The translations under genes were made by a program, and so were the position numbers. From Planctomycetota bacterium (GTDB lineage Bacteria; Planctomycetota; B15-G4), in the NCBI GenBank assembly GCA_029259745.1, contig JAJDEO010000031.1:5001-69000 (forward strand): a stretch of 64,000 nt of DNA. The letters run 5' to 3'. Below are positions 39,057-47,382 of this stretch, piece after piece. Under the pieces are notes generated by a model. The model saw only the letters and a list, made by a program, of their open reading frames with translations, did not search any database and had not been told where the DNA came from. Within the stretch, counting starts at the first letter, position 1. Every line of letters begins with the position of its first letter.

Positions 39057-41711
39057 TCACGGTGTCTGCACGACGCGACTGAGCGTGAGCGTGGCGTCCA
39101 CGTCGCGCTGCGGCGCGGCCTCGGCGAAAATCTCGAGGTCGAGCGGGTTCTTGAAGTTTCTCAGCGACTTGACCTGCACGGGCTCGCCGATCGGACGGCC
39201 ACCGAGCAGGAACTCGAACGTTCCGGTCACCCGGTCGACGCGCCGGATCCCCAGCGCGACCCCCGCGGCGACCGTTTCGGCATCGAGCGTGGCGAGTTCG
39301 ACGCCGTCGAGCACGATGGTGTCGAACTGATCGAGCACGCGCGCCCGCACGACGCCCTGTTCGTCGACGAAGACGGACAGTCGCGCCTTCGGCAGACGGC
39401 CCAGCGCGCCCTTCACCTGGCGATACGTGAGCGAGACCCCGAAGCGTCCCTCGCGAGCCGACATCTCGACACCGACCGTGTCGAACGACCCGCCCTCGAC
39501 GACGCGCGAGAGCCCGGGCAGCTCGTCTTCACGCGCCGAATCGACGCGGCCTTCGATGTGCACCTCGCCGGCGACGAACCAAACGCGCGGGCTGCCCTCC
39601 CACTGGTGCTGCGTCCAGCCGCGCTGCAGCGACGTGCGGCGGAAGCGGTCGAGCCACTGGCGCTTCGACTGGTTCGTGCGGATGCGTTCGGCCTGCGTCG
39701 ACGCGAACGTCGCGTGACTGCCCGACGCCACCTTGGCCGCCTCGTCGAAGTGGTCGAGGGCCGTGGCGGCGTCGCCCTGGCGGTAGCGCGCGACGCCCAA
39801 GGCCGCGTGGGCGCCGGGACGCCCGTTGGCGGCGCTGGCCAAGGGCTCGACGGCCGACATCAGATCGCCCTCGCGCAGGGCCGCGAGACCGAGCAGCCAT
39901 TCGAACACCGGCGCGTCCGGCTCGAGACGCAACGCCTCGCGGAAGTAGCGGCGCGCATCGTCGGGCTTGGAACGCGCCAGCGACGCCAGCCCCAGCTCGG
40001 CCATGAGCAACGGCTCGGGACCGCCGAGCGCGAGCGACGTGCGCAGCGTCCCGACGGCCGCCTCGACATCCCCCTCGGTGCGCTGCAACCGCCCGAGACG
40101 GTAGAGGGCGCGCGGTTCACCGGGCTCGAGACGCAGCGCCTCGATGTACTGCTCGCGGGCCGCCTCACGTTCGCCGAGATCCTCGAAGACGACACCAAGC
40201 GTGCGATGAGCCCGTGCGGCGCTGAGCGGGTCGACGTCGATGGCGCGCTCGAGCAGCCGCTGCGCACCCGAGCCATCCCGCTGCCGCCACGCAATGATCG
40301 CGGCATTGATGAGCGCCTGGGACGAGTTGGGATCGACGGCCAGAGCCGCGCCGAAGCGCGTCGCCGCAGCGTCGATGTCACCCTTCGCGGCGTCGACGGC
40401 TCCCTGCAAGAGCAGCGCACCGACGTCGTCGGGGTCGTCGAGCAACAGCCGCCCCGCTTCCCGCTGGGCTTCATTGAGGCGCCCGCGCGCGAGGTGGATC
40501 CGCCCCAGCGCACGCTGCACGTCGCGCCGACGCTCCCGCGCCCGTGGCTCGGAGAACGACGACGACTCGGCCGTGCGGTAGAGCGCGAACGCGTCGTCCA
40601 GACGTCCGTCGTGCTCGGCCAACCGACCGCGCAGCATCGAGACCTCGGCCGGTGAGCGCCCGATCGCCTCGGCGCGCACGAGCAGCTCTTCGGCGCGCTG
40701 GTTCAGGCCGAGCGCGAGCATGCGCGCACCGTGATCGGCGAGCAGCACGGCCGACCGCACACCGCGCTCGGCCGCCTGGGCATAGACGGCAAGCTCGCCC
40801 TCGATGTCGTGTTGCAGCGCGCGAATCGTGGCCAGCAGTCGGTAGCTCGGCGCACTGTCGGGGTCGACTTCGAGCGCCCGCTCGGCCTCACGCGCCGCGA
40901 AGTCGAGCGCTTGCGGCTCCTCGGGATGCGAGTCGAGCAAGTCGAGCGCGAGAGTGCGGCGCGAAGCACCTGAACCCGGCCCCGTGCCGAGGTCGCGCGA
41001 GCGATAGATCGCCTCGTTCTCGAACGTGCGCGCGAGTTCAAACTCGATGACATCGTCGCGTTCGACCGTGTACGGCGCACCGAGGGGACGTCCACTGCGC
41101 ACCGACACCTGCTGGAACACGAGCGCCTCGGCGATGCGCCGACGCAAGCCGTGCGGGTCGTCGTTCAGGAGCCGCCCGTAGACGCGACGCCCGGTGGAGA
41201 AGCGCGCGATCCAGTCGAAGCGATCTTCGTACAGCGGTGCCTCGTCGAGTTCGAGTTCGTCCGCGCTGACGTCTTCGGTCGTCGCATCCTCGCCGCCGAG
41301 CGCCGTGTCGTCGTCGAGCGACGTCTCGACGGCATCGTCATCCGTGACGACCAGCGTGCCGAGCGCGCGTGACGGGATGCGCTCGGAGCGCGCCGCAACG
41401 CCCATGAGCGAGGGCACGAGCGCAGGCCCGCGGACATCGATGGCCGGGATCGGAGGCTCGGGCAACTCGAGCGGATCGAGCGGGAGCAACTCGCGCGGCG
41501 GCGAGAAGGTGCTGACGCCGCGATCGTCGGTGCGCGTGACCTCGAGCGGCGAGCCGTAGCGCACCAGCGCCGTCGGCGCCGGCAGCGGCTCGTCGAGCGG
41601 CTGTGCCCGCGGCGTGCGCTGCGAAGTGTAGCGATCGCTGACGTCGAGCCATGTCAGACCCGCAACGACGACAGCCGTGACGGCGAAGAGCATCTTCTCG
41701 CGCGAGCTCAT
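39057..41711 (-). CDS. Membrane-anchored TPR protein with C-terminal beta domain
   Basis: An 884-residue protein with one N-terminal helix (MLFAVTAVVVAGLTWLDV), a Pro/Asp-rich stretch to about residue 170, then some ten TPR-like repeats from about residue 250 to 680 (AAVGTLRTSLALGGPEPLLM, ALREGDLMSAVEPLASAANG). The last 180 residues are beta-rich, with LSVFVDEQGVVRARVLDQFD and GTFEFLLGGRPIGEPVQVKS, suggesting another LamG-like fold. It lies between the PilO-like gene (4-nt overlap) and gspG (38 nt). It could be a PilF-like or assembly-scaffold protein. No exact family recognised. Confidence 0.72.
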   Translation of the reverse strand: MSSREKMLFAVTAVVVAGLTWLDVSDRYTSQRTPRAQPLDEPLPAPTALVRYGSPLEVTRTDDRGVSTFSPPRELLPLDPLELPEPPIPAIDVRGPALVPSLMGVAARSERIPSRALGTLVVTDDDAVETSLDDDTALGGEDATTEDVSADELELDEAPLYEDRFDWIARFSTGRRVYGRLLNDDPHGLRRRIAEALVFQQVSVRSGRPLGAPYTVERDDVIEFELARTFENEAIYRSRDLGTGPGSGASRRTLALDLLDSHPEEPQALDFAAREAERALEVDPDSAPSYRLLATIRALQHDIEGELAVYAQAAERGVRSAVLLADHGARMLALGLNQRAEELLVRAEAIGRSPAEVSMLRGRLAEHDGRLDDAFALYRTAESSSFSEPRARERRRDVQRALGRIHLARGRLNEAQREAGRLLLDDPDDVGALLLQGAVDAAKGDIDAAATRFGAALAVDPNSSQALINAAIIAWRQRDGSGAQRLLERAIDVDPLSAARAHRTLGVVFEDLGEREAAREQYIEALRLEPGEPRALYRLGRLQRTEGDVEAAVGTLRTSLALGGPEPLLMAELGLASLARSKPDDARRYFREALRLEPDAPVFEWLLGLAALREGDLMSAVEPLASAANGRPGAHAALGVARYRQGDAATALDHFDEAAKVASGSHATFASTQAERIRTNQSKRQWLDRFRRTSLQRGWTQHQWEGSPRVWFVAGEVHIEGRVDSAREDELPGLSRVVEGGSFDTVGVEMSAREGRFGVSLTYRQVKGALGRLPKARLSVFVDEQGVVRARVLDQFDTIVLDGVELATLDAETVAAGVALGIRRVDRVTGTFEFLLGGRPIGEPVQVKSLRNFKNPLDLEIFAEAAPQRDVDATLTLSRVVQTP

Positions 41712-42475
41712 GAGTCGCCGCCCTCCCCGAGCACGGACTGTTCGGGATCGAGGACGATCGCGTGGGCCTTGAAGCGCGCTCGCAGTGTCTCGCTGTCACG
41801 CGCAACGGGTTCGATCTCGACTTCGGAGAGCGCCAGGTAGGGCTCGCCCTCGACCACGCCGGCCAGGGCTTCCCGCAGCGCGTCGACCTTGCCCTGCAGC
41901 ACGAAATCGACCGAGAAGCGGCGCAGGAACGCGACGTCCTCGCGGCGTCGGCGGCGTTGGGCCACGACGTCGATCTCGACCACCTCTCCGACGCCGGCGT
42001 CGAGTGCCGCCGTGACGACGCGATGGATGACGTGCAGGGCTCGCAGAGAATGGGTGACGTCCTCGAGGCCCGTCGGGTTCAGCTCGGGCATGCCGAGGTT
42101 CGACGGCACCGACCGACCGACGAAGCGCGCGCGCCGTACGAGCGCATCTTGCTCGCGGCGCAGCACCTCGATGTAGCGCAGGTCAGGGCTGTCGCCCGAG
42201 CGCACCGAGAAGTCTTCGGGGAGCGTGTAGTGGACATGCGGGATCGCGACCTCGAGACGATCCTCGAGGTCGACGAGCGCGCCATTGGCCGTGTTGCGAT
42301 CGGCGGTCGACGGCTCGGCCGAGGCATCGCCTGTGCGCAGCGACGACAGCTCGCGCGTCACGCGCTTCTCGGCCGCGACGTCGTCGTACAGGGCACCGAC
42401 GATCGTGCGCCCCGTGAGCAGCGCCACCAACAGCCCGAGGCCGATCAACACGACGCGTCGGAGGTCACGATCCAC
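41708..42475 (-). CDS. PilO/GspM-like inner-membrane protein
   Basis: The 255-residue product has one N-terminal helix (RRVVLIGLGLLVALLTGRTI), a coiled coil and a C-terminal ferredoxin-like region (RRFSVDFVLQGKVDALREAL). This matches the architecture of PilO/GspM, which pair with PilN/GspL in the alignment complex. Sequence similarity is weak, so the assignment leans on topology and position after PilM-PilN. GTG 42475 has a perfect AGGAGG at 6-nt spacing inside the end of the previous gene. It overlaps the TPR gene by 4 nt. Confidence 0.68.
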   Translation of the reverse strand: MDRDLRRVVLIGLGLLVALLTGRTIVGALYDDVAAEKRVTRELSSLRTGDASAEPSTADRNTANGALVDLEDRLEVAIPHVHYTLPEDFSVRSGDSPDLRYIEVLRREQDALVRRARFVGRSVPSNLGMPELNPTGLEDVTHSLRALHVIHRVVTAALDAGVGEVVEIDVVAQRRRRREDVAFLRRFSVDFVLQGKVDALREALAGVVEGEPYLALSEVEIEPVARDSETLRARFKAHAIVLDPEQSVLGEGGDS

Positions 42476-44120
42476 GTTCGACCTCCTGTCCGTCGACCGC
42501 ACGCGCGACTTCGTCGTCGGCGTCGTCCGCCAGCGCGGGATCGACGGGAACGTTCGTCAGGTCGAGCTTCATGTCCCAGACAAAATCGCCGCGCGGATCG
42601 GTGCTCGCCTTGGGCGTCACCTCGGCGACGTAAGGGTCGCGCCGCAGCGTCTGCGTGAGTTCCGTGATGGCGTCGGTCAGCGGGCGCGAGACCTCCTTGC
42701 CGCGTCCCTCGAGACTCACGACCGTGCGCAGCGGGACACCGTTCGCGCCCCCCTGACGCTGCGTGCGCAGCGACGTCACCCAGAGTTCACTGGGCAGGTA
42801 CTGGGACAGCAGGTCGAGTGCCGTGACGACGCTGGCCCCCGGCGACGTCACCGTCTCGATCTCCGCGAGCTTGGCGGCAGCCTCGCGCGCCGCGGCCGCC
42901 GTGCGTCGATGCTCGCTGGCCGCGCGCGCCCGCGATTGAGCCGCACGACGCAGCTTGGCCGCGTCGTCTTCGGCCGCCGTGTGATCGGCTTGACTGACGA
43001 AGAAAGCTACGGCCAGGTGCGCGAGCACGAGCAGGCCGGCAGCGACGAGCCAGACGGTCTTCGTCTTGAACTCGCGTGCGCGCTTGGCCGCGTCGGTGAG
43101 GATCTCGAGACGGTAGGCGTCCTTGAGCGCCCCCATCATCGCGAGCCCCGTCGCGACGCCGAACGCTCCGCCACCGTGATCGAGAGCGTCGACATCGTCA
43201 CCGACGACGTAGCCCTCGGTGGGATCGAAGCGTTCGACGGGGATCCCGAGCGACACCGAAAGCGCGCGGTCGAGCCCCGGCACCTGCGCCCCCGCTCCGC
43301 AGAGCATGACCGTATCGGGCTGGATCCCACGGTCTTGCAGCTGTGTGCGGCAGAGCACGATCGACGACTGGAGCATGCCCGCGATGGCGCGCAGCGAGTC
43401 GTCGAGGGCGCCGGCGACGCGCGCCGTTTCGGGGTCGAGCGACTGGCCCGGCGTGGCGAAGACACCGAGCGACGCCTTGACGTTCTCGGCCTTGTGCGGC
43501 TCGATCCCGAGCGTCGACGCGATCGCGGCAGTCATCCCGTCGCCGCCGCCGCTGAGGTTGCGGGCAAACAGCAGCTCGCCGTCCTCGACCAACGCGATGT
43601 CGGTGTTGGCTCCGCCGATCGAGACGACCATCGTGATGCCGTCGCGGCCGTCGGCGGCGACGAAGGCGTTGTGCAGGGCGACGGCGTTCGGCGTGAACGC
43701 GAGCGCTCCGACGCCGGCGCGCGCCAGCGCCTGGCTGCGTTCCTCGATGCGACTCGAGCGCACGAGCGCGAGCAGCACCATGTCCTCGTCGGAGTGCAGT
43801 GCAGCGCCTCCGAGCATCGCGTAGTCGGCCGACAGGGCGTCACCGGATTGCTCGGCGATGTCGTCGATCTCGAACGACATCAGCTCGCGCAGCTGCCAGG
43901 CGGGGACGGGCGGCACCTGCGTGGTGCGCAGGATCATGTCGCGCCCCGTCACACCGACGAACGTCTCGGCGCCCTTGACGCCGATGTCACGAAGTTCGGC
44001 CGCGAGCTCGCGCGCGGCGACCTCGCGCGCCGCGTGGATCTCGAAGGCGCCCTTGCGAACATCGCCGACGACGATCCGTGCCGTCGTGCCGCCCATGTCG
44101 ATCCCGACCGCGCGCGTCAT
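42465..44120 (-). CDS. PilM-PilN fusion protein
   Basis: The 551-residue product joins two proteins that are separate in type IV pilus systems and resembles GspL. Residues 1-345 are an actin-like PilM domain (TRAVGIDMGGTTARIVVGDV, MVVSIGGANTDIALVEDGEL, VMLCGAGAQVPGLDRALS). A membrane helix (VWLVAAGLLVLAHLAVAFFV) near 358-378 is followed by coiled coil and a PilN-like periplasmic fold (YLPSELWVTSLRTQRQGG). GGAGG lies 6 nt before ATG 44120. Its start overlaps the upstream gene (ATGA) and its end the PilO-like gene. It probably forms the inner-membrane assembly platform. Confidence 0.85.
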   Translation of the reverse strand: MTRAVGIDMGGTTARIVVGDVRKGAFEIHAAREVAARELAAELRDIGVKGAETFVGVTGRDMILRTTQVPPVPAWQLRELMSFEIDDIAEQSGDALSADYAMLGGAALHSDEDMVLLALVRSSRIEERSQALARAGVGALAFTPNAVALHNAFVAADGRDGITMVVSIGGANTDIALVEDGELLFARNLSGGGDGMTAAIASTLGIEPHKAENVKASLGVFATPGQSLDPETARVAGALDDSLRAIAGMLQSSIVLCRTQLQDRGIQPDTVMLCGAGAQVPGLDRALSVSLGIPVERFDPTEGYVVGDDVDALDHGGGAFGVATGLAMMGALKDAYRLEILTDAAKRAREFKTKTVWLVAAGLLVLAHLAVAFFVSQADHTAAEDDAAKLRRAAQSRARAASEHRRTAAAAREAAAKLAEIETVTSPGASVVTALDLLSQYLPSELWVTSLRTQRQGGANGVPLRTVVSLEGRGKEVSRPLTDAITELTQTLRRDPYVAEVTPKASTDPRGDFVWDMKLDLTNVPVDPALADDADDEVARAVDGQEVERGS

Positions 44121-45781
44121 CGCGAACCTCCCTCGGTGGGCGCCAACCAACGGTCGAGCGTGTCGCGGTACTCGCTTGCGAGCCGTTCGAAGTTGCCGAA
44201 CTCCTCGAGCGACGCCGCGATCGCCTCGAGCCGCGCCGCGCGTCGCTGACGATCCGCCTCGAGCAACTCGAACGCGCGCGTGCGCACCACGTCGGCGCGT
44301 TCGGCGAAGCGTTGCTCGGCGCTGCTTCCCGCGAAGGTCGCCGCGGCCGCCTCACATTCGGCGAGCACTTCGCGACAACGGCGAGCGCTCGCGAGGAACA
44401 ACGCGTCGTCGAGATTCTCGTCGATCGCATCGAGGCGCTGTTGCATCTGCGCGAGCAGCTCGGAGCGCATCTGCCCGGCCTCTCGGAGGACGTCTTCGTC
44501 GTACGGATCGTCGCGCAGGATCGTCTCGACTTCCGCGAGCGCCGCGCCGAGGTCTCCGTCCTGCCGTGCCCGTCGCGCGGCGTCACGGCGGGCGACGGCA
44601 CGAACACGCTCCTCGGTAAACGACGTCTGCAGCGTGAGCAGGCGTTCGCCAGCGACAAGCGGCGCCTCGACGCGCAGTTCGATCGAGCCGTCGGCACGCC
44701 GTGAACTCGTCAGGGCGACGCCTTCGTCGACCCGCAGGACGAGTCGGTCTTGGGTTCGGCCCAGCGTGAGCCAAGCCGCATCGGAGACGCTGAAGTCGTC
44801 GTCGAAGCGCTGGAATCCCGCCGAGACCGACGAGACGCCGATCGCGTCGTCAGCCAGCGGTCCGACCACGCGCCCGACGCGCACGGCCGTCGCGCCGTCC
44901 AGGGCAGCTCCCCACGTGGTCGTGACCCGTGCCTGGGGACCGTCCCAGGCGAGCTTTGTCTCGACCGGAACCGCGCTCCCGTCGGCGATCGTCAGGCGTC
45001 CCGCAGCGGGGTCGAACCCCACGCCGGCCGGCAGCGTGCGGCCGTCCGCGAGACGCACGGACGGTGGCATGATGAACAGCGCCGGCTCACTTCCGCGCGC
45101 GACGACCAGTGTGCCGCCATGGCTCAGTGCGCTGTAGACGCCGCGGCTCTCGGGCTGCGCCACCGTGCTGGCCACGAGCTCGAGGACGACGTCGTCGATC
45201 GTGGCCGACCCCGTCGCGCGCACGCCGGCGCGCACACTCTCGGCTCCCGGCGGCAGCGGCACGATGCCCTCGAGAGCACCACTGCCCTGGGCTGCGAAGA
45301 AGTCGATCGGCGCCCGCCCGCCCGTCTCGAAGCGCGCGAAGAGCTGCACGCCCTCACCGCCCGCGGCGCAGGCGAGTCGGACGCCGCCCTTGTGCATTCC
45401 GAGCGAGACGGCCGCGCTGGACACCATCTCCGCGTACCCCGCGGGCGACGTCACCTGGGCGCCGAGCTGCCCGCTCGTGGCGGCCGATTCGACGAACGCG
45501 AAGCCGCCCGGCGCGTCGTCGGGCACGGTCCAGAAACTCGTTGCCCGACCGGCTTCCGTCGTTTCGAACGACCAGGCCTCGCCCAGTTCGTTGGACGGGT
45601 CTGGCGTGGCGACGGCAACCGCGGCCCGTTCGGCAAACGGGTCGGTCAGCGCCACCCAAGCGCCGGCCCCTGCGAGGACCAGCACAGCAACGAGACCCAC
45701 GAGCCAAGCGCCGCGACCGCGACGAGCCGAGTGGGCATCGAGAACGTGGACTTCAGCGTCGTCGAGCGGGGTGTCGGGCAC
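44117..45781 (-). CDS. Bitopic membrane protein with beta-sandwich and coiled coil, unknown
   Basis: The first gene of the pseudopilin operon encodes 554 residues: cytoplasmic N terminus, one membrane helix (AWLVGLVAVLVLAGAGAWVA), a beta-rich region about residues 65-400 with jelly-roll-like strands (GGVRLACAAGGEGVQLFARF, SATIDDVVLELV), and a helical C-terminal third (EVETILRDDPYDEDVLREAG). No family was recognised. GTG 45781 was kept as the start because no better start with Shine-Dalgarno lies nearby. The stop overlaps PilM-PilN by ATGA, so production is coupled to the alignment complex. A periplasmic scaffold is plausible. Confidence 0.68.
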   Translation of the reverse strand: MPDTPLDDAEVHVLDAHSARRGRGAWLVGLVAVLVLAGAGAWVALTDPFAERAAVAVATPDPSNELGEAWSFETTEAGRATSFWTVPDDAPGGFAFVESAATSGQLGAQVTSPAGYAEMVSSAAVSLGMHKGGVRLACAAGGEGVQLFARFETGGRAPIDFFAAQGSGALEGIVPLPPGAESVRAGVRATGSATIDDVVLELVASTVAQPESRGVYSALSHGGTLVVARGSEPALFIMPPSVRLADGRTLPAGVGFDPAAGRLTIADGSAVPVETKLAWDGPQARVTTTWGAALDGATAVRVGRVVGPLADDAIGVSSVSAGFQRFDDDFSVSDAAWLTLGRTQDRLVLRVDEGVALTSSRRADGSIELRVEAPLVAGERLLTLQTSFTEERVRAVARRDAARRARQDGDLGAALAEVETILRDDPYDEDVLREAGQMRSELLAQMQQRLDAIDENLDDALFLASARRCREVLAECEAAAATFAGSSAEQRFAERADVVRTRAFELLEADRQRRAARLEAIAASLEEFGNFERLASEYRDTLDRWLAPTEGGSR

Positions 45782-46002
45782 CGCGATCTTTCCGGGACCT
45801 GTGGAGGACGGGCGAGGTTAGCACATCGAACGGGCGTCCACCGCCCGCCGAGAACACGGGATTCGCACGCCTCGGTGACGAGGAGCGAGGAGCCGAGCGC
45901 GAGGTGCGCGCCCGCCCGTGTTCGGTGCAGGTAGGACACGGGCGCCGCGCGGCAACGCCCTCGAGGCCTGACGTCCCCGCGTCGGCGCCTGTGACGGGCG
46001 TC

Positions 46003-47340
46003 TCAGAAAAGCAGGAAGGCCAGGAGGTAGAGGGGCAGCGCGGCGAGCATGATCGTCAGCGTGTAGCCGAGGATGTCGCGCGCCTCGAGGCCCGTGATGC
46101 TCAACAGCGCGAGGGCCCAGAAGGGCTGGAGCATGTTCGTCCACTCGTCGCCATAGGCCAGCGACATGACGGCGCGCGGAAGCGGCACCCCGAGCTCCCC
46201 CGCCGCCTGGGCGACGATCGCCCCCTGCACGGCCCATTGCCCGCCCCCCGAGGGGACGAAGAGGTTCACGAGGCCCGCCGAGAAGAAGGTCACGACGTCG
46301 AAGCAGAAGGCCTCGGGCGCTCCCGAGCTGGCCAGCACCGCCGACAGCTCGACGCTGCCCTCGGCCAACAGAGCGACGAGGCCGCCGGCCTCCATGAGTC
46401 CGAGGATGCCAAAGTAGAAGGGGAACTGGAGCAAGATCCCGGACGCCTCGGGCACGGCCCGGGCGAACGCGCGCCCGAAGCGGATCGGCGAACCGTAGAG
46501 CAGCAGCCCCGCGAGCACGAGGGCGAGGTTCATCGTGTCGAGTGTGACGGCGCGCAGCGGGCCTGCTTCGGCGGCGCGGCCGATGAGCGCGGCGATCCCG
46601 AGCGCCACGATGAACAGCCCGAGGACACGCTGCACGAGCCCCGGTGTGACCTTGTCGGCCTCGTCGACGGCGCGCTCGGGCAGGACCACGGGACGCTCGT
46701 CTTCAGGCGCGGACAGGCGCGAGATGAACCACGGCACGAACAGCAACAGCGCCGCCGACAGCGCGAGGTTCATCGGCGCGAGGATCGTCTCATCGAGCGC
46801 GATCGGCGGGCCGTCGAAGGGCGTCCCCTCGGTGACCTTCAGCGGCGCGCTGCCCGAGAAGCCACCGTGCCAGACCATCATGCACGTGTAGCCCGCGGCG
46901 GCGACGAGCGGATAGTTCAGCGGACGCCCCTCGTCGCGCGCCCGCTCACCGATGCGACGGGCCACGAGGGCGCCCACGACGAGCCCGAAGCCCCAGTTCA
47001 GGAACGCGGCCGACATCGCGACGAAACTCGTGAGCGCCGCGGCACTGGCTGTCGTCTTGGGGACATCGGCGAGTCGGCCGAGCAGCCGACTGACGACCGG
47101 CGCCTGGGCCAGGACGGTGCCGGCCACGAGGATGAGCGCCATCTGAAACGTGAAGGCCAGCGTGCCGGGACTCGACAGTCGCGCGAACCAGCCGGCCGCG
47201 AGCGCGCCGGCGTCGGGCTCGCTCATCGTCGCGTAGCCGAAGACGAACGCCAGCGCGGAGAGCCCCAGTGCGATGACGAACGGATCGGGCACGACGGCGC
47301 GGGCGAGATCGGCGAGGCGTGCCGAGAGTCGAGCCAGCAT
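46003..47340 (-). CDS. Short-chain fatty acid transporter, AtoE family
   Basis: A 445-residue inner-membrane carrier with about 12 hydrophobic segments. Family signatures include FLNWGFGLVVGALVARRIGE, YTCMMVWHGGFSGSAPLKV and VNLFVPSGGGQWAVQGAIV. AtoE-type proteins import short-chain fatty acids such as butyrate, but substrate here is inferred only. It begins 42 nt after the tldD stop on the same strand and may be co-transcribed. Confidence 0.9.
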   Translation of the reverse strand: MLARLSARLADLARAVVPDPFVIALGLSALAFVFGYATMSEPDAGALAAGWFARLSSPGTLAFTFQMALILVAGTVLAQAPVVSRLLGRLADVPKTTASAAALTSFVAMSAAFLNWGFGLVVGALVARRIGERARDEGRPLNYPLVAAAGYTCMMVWHGGFSGSAPLKVTEGTPFDGPPIALDETILAPMNLALSAALLLFVPWFISRLSAPEDERPVVLPERAVDEADKVTPGLVQRVLGLFIVALGIAALIGRAAEAGPLRAVTLDTMNLALVLAGLLLYGSPIRFGRAFARAVPEASGILLQFPFYFGILGLMEAGGLVALLAEGSVELSAVLASSGAPEAFCFDVVTFFSAGLVNLFVPSGGGQWAVQGAIVAQAAGELGVPLPRAVMSLAYGDEWTNMLQPFWALALLSITGLEARDILGYTLTIMLAALPLYLLAFLLF

Positions 47341-47382
47341 CTCAGAGACTCCCGGCGAGCTCGGACGAACACCGGTGGGACA

